From: Plantago major
Lineage: Eukaryota > Streptophyta > Magnoliopsida > Lamiales > Plantaginaceae
NCBI GenBank assembly: GCA_026545765.1
Contig: CM048840.1
Location: forward strand, 89,866,877-89,930,876
Direction of reading: 5' to 3'
DNA: 64,000 nucleotides
Both the position numbers and the translations under genes were made by a program. Positions 44,877 through 58,225 of the stretch are shown here, piece after piece (positions within the stretch are counted from its first letter, which is position 1; each line of letters starts with the position of its first letter). The notes under the pieces are model-generated. The model saw nothing but the letters and a program-made list of their open reading frames with translations. It made no database searches and had not been told where the DNA came from.

Positions 44877-46360
44877 AAATCCACAAACCGAACCTTTGCT
44901 CGTCCCCGAGCAAACACACAATCTAAACACACTAGACTCTAAACCATGTAAACAAACAAAGAGTCAAATTCCCAAGCGATCGAATCTACCATTGAAAACA
45001 TTAAATTCACAGGATGCAAAAATTTTGTTCCCAACCTAACCTTGGCAGAAATAGTAAGCAGGTAATCAAACAAGATCGTTTTTCAAGTAAATAACAATTA
45101 AGCCTAGCCCGCTAGTCCCTCGCGGATGTATAAAGTGTATCACTCACTCTCATGGAAGTATCCACACAGGGTATAGCTCAAAAAGTAAACTGGGAAGATG
45201 ACTTTCATCACAAGGATGCCTCAAATATCTTATGCTATTGTACTCGTCTCATTGAGTCGAAAGGGACTTTGGCACATGGCTGTATTCCTCCAGAAAAATT
45301 GAAAAAACTGAAACTACTCCCCTCATCCATTTCAAAACAACATCAAATCTCATAATGCTTCACCGACTTCAGTGCATGGCCACCTGGGCTCTTTTAATCT
45401 CAATTTTTTTCAGGTGTCTGTTTTACCGAAAGTCCGCACTTTTGTGCATGTCAGTTTGGTATACGTGCCAGCAACCCTCACGGACATATGACTTTTTAAG
45501 GCCACGGCGGTATATAGGTAGTATTTGAAACACGCCTAACATGACTAACGGTGATCAATAAAGACCATAGAACCACCCCGAGATTCAAATATCATAAGCC
45601 TAGGGAGCAGTAAACAGATTTTTGGCGCACAATTATAACAGCTCGTAACATTCATAGCGAACAATCCTCTCTCCAAACCAGTTCGACAGAACGGGGGGAA
45701 ATAAAATCCGCAAAGTAAAGCATGTCGTTCGTCATCCCCAACGAAACTAAGTACACATAAGTATCAAAAGGCGCAAGTAATACATAAAAACTTGCACATC
45801 ACACAATAACAGGTGCCGGTAGAATATTTTTTCTTCGGCTAGGCTCCTCACAGGCTTTTGGACTACAGGGCTAACCAGACTTGCTATTTACAAGAGAAAC
45901 GACCTTGCAGGATTAAAAGTCTACTACTCTACTTCTAGCTAGACATTAAATAAAACGTAAGCAGCAAGAGAATTTACCATTCGCAATAGACGTTCGACTT
46001 GGTAATTGACTCAGACTCACCATAAGAGAAAATAAAAGTACTAATATCTAAACTGGACTCAACTGGAAAGGAAATATATAACTAGCACATAAAGGTGGCT
46101 AACATACCACCACAGTCACATAACACAAACAAGTGGCTAACATACCACTTGAAAAGAATACATAAAAATAATAAAAAATAAAAAACAGAGTACGAAATAG
46201 AGTACAAATATCAGAAATAGAGTACAAAACGAGACAACGTTAGCTAAAGATACAGTCGACCACTTCTCCAAATCTAAACAAGTGCTAGTCCCTAGCAATG
46301 TATAGTGTAAGAACGACTGTATAGAATGACCAACCATAGTGTTGTCTCAGCAGGGGTGAT
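44877..46360 (-). other. E polypurine tract and 3' noncoding region
   Basis: Noncoding. On the minus strand the pre-LTR phrase reads 'tgctcggggacgagcaaaggttcggtttgtgg', the typical Athila end. At 45417-45595 lies the block shared with G1 9127-9300. An ORF at 45152-45355 has no recognisable similarity and is not called. Confidence 0.65.
45417..45595 (-). repeat. Noncoding block shared with element G1
   Basis: Reverse complement of the G1 block 9127-9300, with the 'cacaaaagtgcgga' core at about 45434-45447. It survives although the coding parts of the two elements are hardly alignable by eye. Confidence 0.75.
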
Positions 46361-47480
46361 CAGGCGGATCTAGAAAGGCCACCACCAAGTCGCTCCTGAA
46401 ATCTGCGCCTTCCAGAGTGCCTCCCGCCTCCAGCTCAAGCTCCCTAGCTTCAGCTCTCCTATCTCGCTCCTCCTGTCGCCGGTAGTGATCCTCGATGCGG
46501 TAGTACTGATCCTCAATCCGGGCATATTGTGTTCCTGCCCACTCCTGAAACTATACTTGCATCTGCTCGAAGTAATGCTGGATGTCAGAAGAACCAGGTG
46601 GAGCGGGCTGCTCTGCAGTGTCATCGGCGTCCCTGATAGGAGTGGGATGGCGGCCGAGGATTTCAGAGCTCCTTTGGCTTTCTCGGAGCCCTGAATACCG
46701 GGAATATTGAATGACCGACAGATATTGGTAATAAGGCATGGAAAACCGAGGAGACTGCCTTTAGCTTTCCGGGACTGAGCCTCCACCATAACGATATCTG
46801 GGGCGTCAACAAACTGCCCGTTCATGATCGCTCAAATAAGGCGGGCTGTGGGAGGGGTCAGGGTGGTAAAATGTGAGTTAGGGGTCACTTTATATTGTAT
46901 CAGATGTTTCCAGAGGTGAACCTCTGGCTTGAGGAAGTGGGTGGCTATGGTGGTTTTGGTCCTGTGGTCCTCCGGATCAGTAGCAGGTAGGAGTACAAAC
47001 TCGGCTAAGTCCCTCTCAAACCTCCGGTTGTGAAAATTGTCGCCCAGCCGGTACTGCACATCGTCTGCCTGAACACCTCAGACCGGATTTAATTCCCGAA
47101 TACTTCTAGGTGAGAACTGGATCCTGACAATGCGAATCATCATCACCCCTTCATCTAAGTCGTGGAGGCTGATGTAGAATTCCCAAACCAGCTTCGGGTC
47201 ATAGGGTAGCTTCTTGCCGAAGAGCTTGCTCCAGCCTAAATATTGGATCCTTGCCCAGACTCGGGCGTAGACAGCATCCTCCAGCTCATCAAGAGCCAAT
47301 TCCCGCTCGGGCCATGCTTTCCTAGGCTCCATAAAATTTGCTTCCATAAAATCCCTCCCGTCCGCGGACAGGTGGAAGAACTCATCGACAGGACCTCTTT
47401 GTTCGGCCGCGCTACTGGACTCGCCTCCATGGCGTTTGCTTCCTGTGGCTCTGCGAGACATAATGCCTGCGAGAAAGGTG
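46361..47480 (-). pseudogene. E env-position ORF
   Basis: Starts near 47461 with MSRRATGSKRHGGESSS, just after 'tttctcgcag', a good splice acceptor; spliced env-position genes are known for Athila elements. The body has a WPERELALDELEDAVY segment, FYISLHDLDEGVMMI, VQYRLGDNFHNRRFERDLAEF, HFLKPEVHLWKHLIQYKV, and an AIMNGQFVDAPDIVMVEA block followed by LLGFPCLITNICRSF. It is the same domain type as in G1 (6961-8141). No convincing transmembrane segment is visible. Broken in a few places. Confidence 0.65.
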
Positions 47481-47599
47481 TTAGTGTAGAACAATGGGGG
47501 TAGAGAACTACCTCCCCAAACCGATTCGTGACCAAAGAGCCAGAAATAACAAAAGAGCAAGGAACAGGGGAGAATGCAAAAATCCCCAAACCAACTCAA

Positions 47600-48743
<1,144 letters not shown>

Positions 48744-50885
48744 CTAATTGAGCTTGAGGTTACCAGCCTTCTCTGTCCCCATGTTCACTCGTGAGCGAGA
48801 ATAGGTGTAGAGTGGACCGGTGTGTGCTGCAATGTAATTCCTGGTGTCAACCTGTGCAGGAGAATATGATGTGGTGACAGCTTGCAACACACGTTTCTCA
48901 CTGCAAACCTGGATAGTGCATGTACGGCCATAAATATCGACTATCATACGAGTAGCCTTGATGAAAGGGTGCCCGAGAAGCAGCATATCCTTGTCCATCT
49001 CTTTGATCTTCACCTGTGGTGACTCAACAACCACGAAGTCAGTCATAAACACATCTCCACCAATGGTTACGGGGACATCCTCAACAACTCCCATGCATTT
49101 GCTTCGAGTACCATTAGCCATGGTCACAAAGCATCTTCTCGGTTCTAGACCCTTCAGGTTGAGTTCCTCATAAGTCTCGAATGTCATCAAGTTAAATGCA
49201 GCTGCAGTATAAACAATACCTGTAACCTCAGAAGAACTGCCTATCCCGACGACCGAATCAAAACTGTTTGCATCACTAATGCTCTTCTCTTCCTTTTGGA
49301 TCATCTGAGTTGGTCCTGCATTCGCCTTCTCTCCTGGAATCGCAGGACCAAATGTTATCACCCTTCTTGCTTCCTGTGCTGGTGTTGCCTCAACCTGGGA
49401 AACCACCTTATCATGGTTACAAGTGCAAGTAGTAATAACAGTCTTCACTACTCCTGGCTTGTCAAAAGCTACCTCCACAACAAGTATTCTTTTATTCTTG
49501 ACAGTCGCAGGGCGTTTACCCTTCTCTCTTTGTTGGAAGGCACCGACCAGATCACCAAGAGTCTTCTCTAACCTCTTTTGCGATTTCTCAATGCCCTCAA
49601 ACCTCTGGTCATTCTTGGCTTCATTCCGCTGTGCTTCTGCCCAGAACCTCACTGATCTCTCCATGTGAGCTCTAATCTACTGATCAACGTTTCGTGGTGC
49701 ACTAGTAGGTGGAGCCGGAAACTGTTGTGCTGGACCCTGTTGAAACGGAGCCTGCTGAACTGGAACCTGCTGTGGTGCATTCTCATAGAAGTTACCTCCA
49801 TAGGATAAATAGAAACGGTCAGGGTTGAAGGGCTGCACCTTAGTAACGCCTGCATTCAGTCCCGGATTCGATTGCCAACCACCACACTGCCTGTTTTGCA
49901 CCCAGCAGATGATATCCGGAGTTGGGTTCTGCCTCATAGTCTCAGGAAGTCTACACATACTAGCACCATGCCCGAAATTACCACACAGATTACACCTCTC
50001 ATTAACTGGAGCCACTAGAGCAGGGATAGTGCCAAGAATCCTCATCTCCTTAATCTGTTCTGCCAATTCAATAGTACTAGGGCCTGGTGTTTGCTCCACG
50101 GATTTTGCTTCAGCTCTCCTTGGTCTACCTTTAGTTCCCTTAAGCTGGGAGATGGCAGCAAGCTTCTCAAAAGCCTCATTCAATGCAGCCAGAGATGCCG
50201 TAACGATAGAGCCATCCACGGTCATATCCACCATGTTTTGTGCTTCCCAATTGAGTCCCTCATACAAATTGCAGCATAAATCCATCTCACTCAACCAATG
50301 GTGAGGGCATTGAGATAGCAAGTTCAGGAAATGCTCCCTAGCCTCATAAAAGCTCTCATCACTCATCTGCATGAACTTCTCAATCTGCACTCGAAGTTGC
50401 CTAGTCTTCTCCGCTGGATAGAACTTTTTCATAAAGGCCCTGTATAGATCATCCTAGGTAGCCAGAGAACCTTCAAGTTGATTCAATAGCCAGCTCTTTG
50501 CTTTATCCTGCATACACATGGGAAAGACCTTCTTCCTTATTTCCTCATCAAAAACCGTTACTGTGCCTACAATAAGCAGAATCCTAGCAATCAACCCCTC
50601 GAACTCCTTGAGAAACCGGATAACATCCTCATTAGCCATCCCATAATACTTAGGCATGTCATGGAAGTGATGAGACTTGATCTCCATATTCCTAGCATTG
50701 TTAGAGAGCACAACAGTTGATCCCCCAGCCTTAATTTCTCCAGGTGCATATAGGTCCCATAAGTGCTCAACAGCACCGTTGACTCTGTGAGTATTCTCGT
50801 TGACGTCACCCATTTCAATAGCGTCTAAGTTCTGTCTTCGAAGCTGATGGTAGTGTCTATCGATCTCAAGTACTATAGGTTGCAA
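48744..50885 (-). pseudogene. E gag-protease region
   Basis: Athila-type gag begins near 50885. It has NNARNMEIKSHHFHDMPKYYG, then the Gypsy capsid signature VFPMCMQDKAKSWLLNQLEG and FMKKFYPAEKTRQLRVQIEKF, and ECREHFLNLLSQCPHH-like text (REHFLNLLSQCPHHWLSEM). A zinc knuckle C-X2-C-X4-H-X4-C (CNLCGNFGHGASMC) lies at about 49955-49995, followed by a Gln/Pro-rich linker. A retropepsin-like protease occupies about 48880-49200 (LNLKGLEPRRCFVTMANGT, VPVTIGGDVFMTDFVVVE, LLLGHPFIKATRMIVD). Broken in a few places. Confidence 0.8.
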
Positions 50886-51042
50886 AGGTGTTCCTCGCGA
50901 TCCTTACCGGGCATAAACCTGCAAAGGTTCTTCTACAAAATCAAAAACCTCGAGAAATCGTAGTTTCTGTAAGTGCAGAAATTGCAGGTAAGTAAAAGAA
51001 AGCAAATAAAATATTACACTCACACGCTACAGCAGGAATTAA

Positions 51043-51061
51043 TTCCACGGCAGCGACGCTA
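51043..51061 (-). promoter_or_regulatory. E primer binding site, tRNA-Asp type
   Basis: On the minus strand 'tagcgtcgctgccgtggaa' lies within five bases of the 5' LTR end and resembles the tRNA-Asp complement TGGCGCCGTTGCCGGGGA. It fixes the element's orientation. Confidence 0.7.
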
Positions 51062-51065
51062 AATT

Positions 51066-52352
51066 TGATGTGCTCAAATTAATACTTAGAAAACCAAGTA
51101 GTAAGCAGTTGTTGTAAATAGACAAAGCTAAACCACAGAGTCGTTCGCTAAGGAATTAATTAAGCTACGTAGCAGTGAGAGTAAACAGATACTTGCGAGT
51201 AACAATTTGATTGATGGTTTGGTTTTACTTCTAACTAATTTAACTAAAGCAAAGATTACGATTAACAATGAGAGAAAGATGAATACAGTAGCAAGATCCA
51301 ATTATGCTAATTCGAACTAGGGAAAACACTCATATTTGTCACACGGTTGTTGTACAGTAAATCAATCAATTCGATTCAACCAATTGTTCTTAGAATATAT
51401 TATACTGGAGAAATCGTGAGTCGTCAATTCACGATACTTAAACATGAACAATTTAGAGAATTTCATATGGACTTGTCGAATTGAAGGTTTTTACGAAGAT
51501 TTTATACGAGACTAACCTATATGAGTGATTCGATAAACCCTAGAATGAATATGCATAATCTTCACATACTACTGTATTCAAAGGTGTTTAGCTACTCATA
51601 ATTTATGATTGCACACAGAGATTCATGGTAAAAATCATATGAAACATAGATGATAAACTCGCATTCAATAACATACAATTCAATCGATAAGGTAAAGAAC
51701 GAATTGTAAAGAAGAAAGCAATAGAGAAATCAATACCAATAATCGTGATGAGTAGAATTAATGAATAACCAAGTTCCAAAGATGTCTCAATGTCAATGTG
51801 TGTATCTAGGAGCTTTTCTCCAAACTAGGTTAAAAGAAGTATGAAAGAAAGGAATCAAAATTCTAATCTAATACGGAAAACAAAACATCTAATCCTGCGT
51901 CTCTCGCCGCGGTAGAAGAAATAGCTCGCTGCAGCAAGCCTTCTTAATCGCAAAATATAAAGCTCTCAAATAATCTCCCCACGGCGGGAAAATCCCTTCG
52001 CCGCGGCAAGCTACAATCTTCAAAATAGGAGCTCACTCGCAAAATCTCGCGGTGGCGGACCAATTCCTTCGCCGCGGTGAGCCTTCTTAAATCACAGAAG
52101 ATGATCACTCGCTAAATCTCGCCGCGGCGAGCATTCTTGAAAGTTTCAATTCCAAGGTCGTAAATTCTCACCGCGGCGGACTGAATCCCTCGCTGTGGCG
52201 AGCCATGCTAAACAGCTTGTTCTCATTCGGCTCAAAAGACATCGATTTCTACCAAATGTAAAAACGAACTAAAAAGACTACAAAACTAAGGACAAAGACT
52301 CACAAAGACCGCTAAAAAGGACCAAATGAGACATTAGAATATTGTCTCATCA
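51066..52352 (-). repeat. E 5' LTR
   Basis: 1287 bases, nearly identical to 43665-44876. The GC-rich palindromic stretch (about 51900-52205) has at least one extra unit compared with the 3' LTR, which accounts for the length difference. Confidence 0.9.
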
Positions 52353-52948
52353 ACATGCCAACACATCCCAGTGAACCAACAGATGTTTGGTTCTAATGTC
52401 AGCAAGTTTGAAGTCGATGTGTGTGTCTGGATTGTCAAGATCACACACATCACTGTAGAGTTTTTTGACACCCTCAAGGAGATCTTCATCCTTGGTGTCA
52501 ATTTCAAAATCCTTTCCAAGATTTTGAAGTTCAAACAGCTCACAGAAAGCTATTTCGTGCAACAGGATTTCCTGTCCTTGGACTTTAGTCTTGATAGACA
52601 CTGTCTCAGTGCCTTCAGAGACTTTGGAAATAATCGTGGAGTTGTTGTAAAACTCCAGGACATCCAGTGAAGAAACTCCACGGGAAGAGCAGATAGAAAG
52701 CCCTTGATTTGTGCCTTTTCAATCATATCAAGTACCAACTTTTTGTCAGCCTGGTTTTCTATTGCAGCTACAAGGTATTCCTCAATCATGGAACTACCCC
52801 AAATCATCTTGTGATTTGAAGTCCAATGATCAGGATTGAACTCTCCAATCAACCGATTGTTTGTTATAACCAACACTTGTGCTTGCTTTTCAGCAGTACC
52901 AGAGGTAGAAGCTTGGGATTTCTGGGTAGAAGCACATTTTGGAGCCAT
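52353..52948 (-). pseudogene. D ORF3, N-terminal part
   Basis: Starts at 52948 with MAPKCASTQKSQASTSGTAE, equivalent to the B ORF3 start at 20978. It continues with FNPDHWTSNHKMIWGSSMIEE, IEKAQIKGFLSALP and ELFELQNLGKDFEIDTKDED. Strong conservation of this block between B and D suggests a real protein domain. It is cut by element E at its distal side. Confidence 0.8.
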
Positions 52949-53798
52949 CTCTTTAAATAGTGAAAGTTTTCGAAAGTCGAAAAGAGATTAAGTTTTAAGT
53001 TTAGTGATTCTTTGCAGAATAACTAAGCGAAGAACAGAGATTTGCAAAAAACTTTAAAAGGTTTTTGCTATTTCTGTGTAATTGTGAATGTTGGATTAGG
53101 CGAAAGTGATTTCTTTTGCCAAAATTCTATATATATAGCATCTGACTCTCAACAAACATATACATACAAATTGATTTTGTACATATGTATCTGTGCAAAT
53201 GCAGATAGGCGTGGGTAAAATTCATTTTGCATTAAATGCTTAATGGGCCACATCTGTGTTTTTACAGTCCACTATTTTAAAGAGAATTAATCTCGTCCGT
53301 TATGATCAAACACCCATTTCATCAAGGGTTACGATTTCTTTTTCAACAATAATCACAATCAGTAATTGTAATTGTGTCCAATTAATGAAATTTGGCATAT
53401 GGCTTTCTGAATAACATCTCTTTTCTGTGACTACGGAACAGTCTTTGGACTTATGTATTCAGTTCAGAGACTGTATGTTACTTAACATATAAATGGAAAA
53501 ACACCTGAGGTGTAGTTGACTGAATACAGTTGTACCACATTTCTCTTTTGTGTTCCCCTTCACTTTGTGATCTCATAGATATCTGAGTACCCGTCTCAGA
53601 AATCTTTGAAAGACACTTTTACCCATCCTTTTAGTATATGAAATCTTGTCTCAGATACCTTTTTGCCTTGAATATCTGGATGCCTGTTCCAGATATCTTT
53701 CTCCTTTTTGAATTTCCGTCTCAGAAATTAGAACTTTTCAGTTCCTTCGGTAGCTCCATTAACCCAAGACTATGTCTCAAGGTTAAGAACCTGCTTTC
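52949..53798 (-). other. D spacer with TATA palindrome and hairpins
   Basis: Noncoding. CTATATATATAG lies at 53127-53138, 179 bases before the ORF3 ATG. Hairpins are TCTGAG-N7-CTCAGA at 53582-53600 and ATATCTGGA-N7-TCCAGATAT at 53672-53696 (9-bp stem). In the sense direction their loops read ACGGGTA and ACAGGCA, matching the B array. Confidence 0.75.
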
Positions 53799-56700
53799 TT
53801 ACAAAGGCTTTGTAAAAATATCTGCAAGTTGATCTTCAGTACCAATCTTGAGTATCTCTATATTGCCTTTTTCAACATGATCTCTAATGAAGTGGTGTCT
53901 AACATCAATGTGCTTTGTTCTTGCATGAAATTTATGATTCTGAGATATGTCAATAGCACTTGTTTTGTCACAGAAAATCGGATTTTTCTCTTCATTGATC
54001 TCATTATCTCTGAGTTGTTGTATCCACAATATCTGTGAAGCACAACACCCAGCAGTAATATATTCAGCCTCTGTGGTAGATGTGGCAATTGAGTTTTGTT
54101 TCTTGCTGAACCATGATATTAATCTAGCACCAAGAAATTGACAAGTTCCTGAGGTGCTTTTTCTATCAAGTAATGATCCAGCATAGTCAGCATCAGAATA
54201 GCCAACTAAACTCAATCCACTATCTTTTGGATACCACAATCCAACTTCTACAGTACCCTTTACATACCTTAATATTTTCATAACAATGTTGTAGTGTGAT
54301 TACATTGGATTTGTCTGAAATCTAGCACACACTCCAACTACATATTGAATATCAGGTCTACTTGCAGTGAGGTACAGTAGAGACCCAATCAATTTCATAT
54401 ACTTGTGTTCTTAAACACTCTTTTCAGATTCAGTATAGGTCATTTTGGTTCCAATGCTGATAGGTATCTTAGCATTCTTTTCAGAAGGCTTTAGATTAAA
54501 CTTGTTGAGCATATCATTTGCATACTTTGTCTGACTAATGAATATTCCATCATTAAGTTGCTTGACTTTCAATCCTAGGATTTAGTTTAATTCTCCCATC
54601 ATGCTCATCTCAAATTTACTTTTCATGAGCTCAGCAAAGTCTTCACAAAGTTGCTTGTCTTTAGATCCAAATATAATGTCATCAACATATACTTGAACTA
54701 AAAGTAGTTTCCCTTCATGGTTCAATGTAAAGAGTGTTTTGTCAACATCTCCTTTCTTGAAGCCACTTTCCAGCAAGTATTTGGCTAAAGTATCATACCA
54801 TGCTCTCGGAGCCTGTTTCAGTCCATACAGAGCTTTCTGAAGCTTATAAACCATTCTACTTTCTGTGGAAACCTCAAAGCCTGGTGGTTGTTAAACATTG
54901 ATTTCCTCAGCAAGTTCACCGTTTAGGAATGCACTTTTGACATCCATTTGATAAACTTTAAAGTCATTATGAGCTGCAAAGGCTAGAAATAGTCTAATTG
55001 CACCCAATCTTGCAACTAGAGCATATGACTCATCAAAATCTAGTCCTTCTGTCTGGGTGAATCCCTTGGCAACCAACCTTGCTTTGTTTCCGGTTATTTC
55101 ACCAGACTCATTCATTTTATTTCTGAAAACCCACTTAGTTCCAATTACATATATTCCGTCAACAAATGGAACCAGTTTCCAGACTTTGTTTCTCTCAAAT
55201 TGATCCAACTCTTCTTGCATTGCAGAGATCCAATCTTGATCCTTCAATGCTTCTTCAATAGTTTTAGGTTCAATGTTTGAGATAAAACATCCATAAAGAG
55301 AGTCAGCAAATGCTCTCCTAGTTCTAACTCCTTGGTCTAAAGGACCAATCACATCCTTTGCAGGATGATTTTTTATCCATTTCATAATGGGTTTTCAACT
55401 AGTAGGATCAATATCATTTTGATCTGAATGTGAATCAATATGATCTTGATAGGATACTTGTGCAGTATCTGGCACATGGAAAATGCCATGGATATCTGAC
55501 ACTTTTTCAGCGTTAGAGATATCTGGAATTTGATTTTCAGCAATCTCATTCTCAGAAACCTCTTCATGATGAAGGTTCTCAGTAACCTGTTCCATTTCTG
55601 GAATTCTCATAGGAAATTCTTCATCATGTCTTAGAGTCATCTGGTTGTTACTAAGCAATGGTTGCTTTTCATCGTCAGAGTCATTCTCTAAGTGAATGAC
55701 AGAGTTGTTTCCTTTTGAGGATTCTTCTTCAGAATCTTTAATCATTAGTTCTTTGAATATATCTGAGAGTTCTTCATTCAAGGGTACTTTCTTGTTTCCT
55801 TCGTAGAAGAGTACATGAACAGATTCTTCAATATTTTGCGTTCTTTTGTCGTAGATTATGTAGGCTTTGCTATTCAGAGAATAACCATGAAATACTCCTT
55901 CATCTGCTTTTGGTTGAAATGTTCTCAAGTATTCTTTTCCATTGTTAAGAACAAAACATCTGTAACCAAACACCCTTAGATGTTTGATACTAGGGGGTCT
56001 ACCAATCAAAAGTTAATAAGGAGTTTTGTCATGGTGTTTGTTAATCAAACATCTGTTTTGAGTATAGCAAGTTGTGTTAACAGCTTCAACCCAATAGATT
56101 CCACTTATTTCACTGTCAGCAAGCATTGTTCTTGCTGCTTCTTTTAGGGTCCTATTCTTGCTTTCAGCAACACCATTTTGTTGTGGTGTCCTTACTGAAG
56201 ATAGTTGATGTTGTATATCTTTGCAGGTACAAAACTCTTTTATGTACTGGTTCACAAACTCAGTACATTAGTCTGTTCTGATTCCAGATACTTTGTCATT
56301 TTTCATGACATCAAGTTTATCAGCAAGTTGGGTATCTCAACCCTTGCATCAGATTTTTGTTTGAGAACTACAACCCAAGTGAATCTTGAGTAGTCATCAA
56401 TAATAACCAGACCATACTTCTTTCCTGCATAGCTAGTTACAGAGGATTCAAAAAGATCCATTTGTAACATTTGCAGTGGCCTTTCACTGGAGTGTCTAGT
56501 TTTAGACTTGAAAGATGTTTTGGATTGTTTTCCCATTTGGCAAGCTGAGCATATACCATCTTTTCTATATGCCATTTTGGGTAAACCAACCACCAATTCT
56601 TTCATGGCTAGCTTGTTCAGAGTTTTGAAGTTCAAATGACTCATTCTTTTATGCCATAGCCAGTTTTCTTCAGTGTGGCCAGATCGACTCCCCATGAGAC

Positions 56701-57183
56701 ATTCTTCAGTTTTGGCAGATTCCCAGTTAGCAACATAAAGATTTCTTTTTCGCCTAGCAACCAAGACTGTCTGCTTTGACTCATTGTCAATTAATTTGCA
56801 TAGTTTTGACTTGATCTTTATAGTGTACCCTTTGTCTACCAATTGACTCATGCTTAGGAGATTATATTTTAATCCCTTTACATGTAGTACTTCAGAGATT
56901 GTAAGAGCTCAAAGCTTCAGATTGCCAAAACCTATGGTTGGATTTTCATCTCCTCCAGCAAATCTAATACATGGTCCTTTATCGCATTTTCTGTAGTTAA
57001 CCAGATTTGCTTTGTTTCCTGTCATGTGCTTCCCACATCCAATATCAAAATGCCACTTCGGGTTCTTCCTCAGAGTGTTCTGCACAAAACAGGAAACATG
57101 GAGTTAGGCTCTCATTCCAAAAATGGAACTTTCTGGACTAAAGAATCTCCCTGTAGGAATCCATTTACGAATGAACTTCCTTA
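53799..57183 (-). pseudogene. D pol region (RNase H back to protease)
   Basis: In gene order from high to low coordinates: protease-proximal text near 56860-57060, pre-integrase finger (WHKRMSHLN, CSACQMGKQSKTSF; about 56540-56660), integrase (VIIDDYSRFTWVVVLK, about 56350-56410; TPQQNGVAESKNRTL near 56160) and the integrase C-terminus with an acidic linker of SDIHG/SYQDHIDSHSD type. Reverse transcriptase ([11 protein letters not shown] near 54920; YVDDIIFGSKD near 54680) and RNase H (STTEAEYITAG near 54060, DIFTKPL at 53800) follow. Very close to B pol. Broken in several places; the visible element ends at 57183 against the F LTR. Confidence 0.85.
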
Positions 57184-57846
57184 GTACTGTAGCAGGTTTT
57201 GTCTTCTTCTCAGAAGTTGCCGTTGCTTTTATTCAGACATCTCTGTCCGTGCATTAAATGCATTGTACTATACTTTTGTCCTGTAGTGTCAACAGAATTA
57301 TGCTTTGTATCAGAGACTAGTGTTGTCTGATTCTTTGCACGTCCTTATCTTCATTCTTCAGATATCACTTGTATTTATTGAAACAACTTTGTTTGCAATA
57401 TATATTTCTCTTTCAGAAACGTGGTTAAAGCTCAAGGTATCTGAGAATAGATATCTGTGGACACTTTCCTTGTTTTCAGATATGTATCTTATTTCTCAGA
57501 TATCTCTTGTGACACAGTTTGTTTGAAACTATTCGTGTCTTTAAGATATCTGGCTAAGATATCTGAACAATCAGATTCAGCAATCTTGTGCAGTTTTCTT
57601 CAAGTCTTCAATATCGTTGAGCTTTCTGCTTGGATGTCTTCTTCTTGGTCTTCTCTTCATAAAATAAAAATTACATTTTGAGACCTAACATCCTATACAA
57701 GATTAGCTAGACTATCATACTTAGTGGGTTTCCTCTTTTACAATGTTCAAGTGAACCAAGAGTACTAATCACCTTTCTGAGACTAAGATAAGTCATCATG
57801 TTGCTGATCAAAATCTAAACAGATATTTCTAACAAAATATCTAACA
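57184..57846 (-). repeat. F 3' LTR, partial
   Basis: Matches the first ~660 bases of the solo LTR in reverse, including the terminus 'aacaaaatatctaaca' and the RNA-start-proximal 'tgtccgtgcattaaatgc'. The remainder of the LTR is absent and D pol-side sequence abuts at 57183. Confidence 0.8.
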
Positions 57847-58225
57847 AATTTCCCCCATTTTGATCAGTCAACGATGACTATCTTCCCTATTACAAATCTG
57901 GATGAGGAAACAATCCACCACTTAATCTTTTCATAAGATCTTCAAATTAATTTAAGTAAGTGCAGAAAGTAGACATCAACCAAATCACAAGGTGCGATCT
58001 TTGCTGACAAGTTATCTTTTATAGAATACTATCTGAGAGTAAGTTCTTCAGATAAGTCGCAACTAAAGATTACAGATAACTTTAATACATGATACAGTTA
58101 AGCTCAGTCAGCAAAAATACAAAAACTACATAGTAAATTAGGACAACAGGAGTAACCAAGCTCCAAGTAAACATCCTAAAGAACTAGTCTTCAAGTCTTC
58201 AATCTTCAAGTCTTCAACAGTATTT
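57847..58225 (-). other. F polypurine tract and 3' untranslated region
   Basis: Reverse of the B 3' end: 'aatttcccccattttgatcagtc' at the LTR edge and 'cttcaagtcttcaa' repeats at 58190-58217. No gene. Confidence 0.65.

Noticed and set aside
44897-44912. 'tgctcgtccccgagca' as a transcription terminator
   Set aside because: It is the standard pre-polypurine phrase of Athila-type elements (also near 9934 in G1); plants do not use such hairpin terminators.
46485-46694. Plus-strand frames over the E env-position ORF and gag
   Set aside because: They are shadows of the minus-strand coding frames with recognisable domains.
53583-53740. A full five-unit hairpin array in D
   Set aside because: Only two units fold well in D; the remaining 'tctcaga' strings lack a pairing partner, so only two are claimed.
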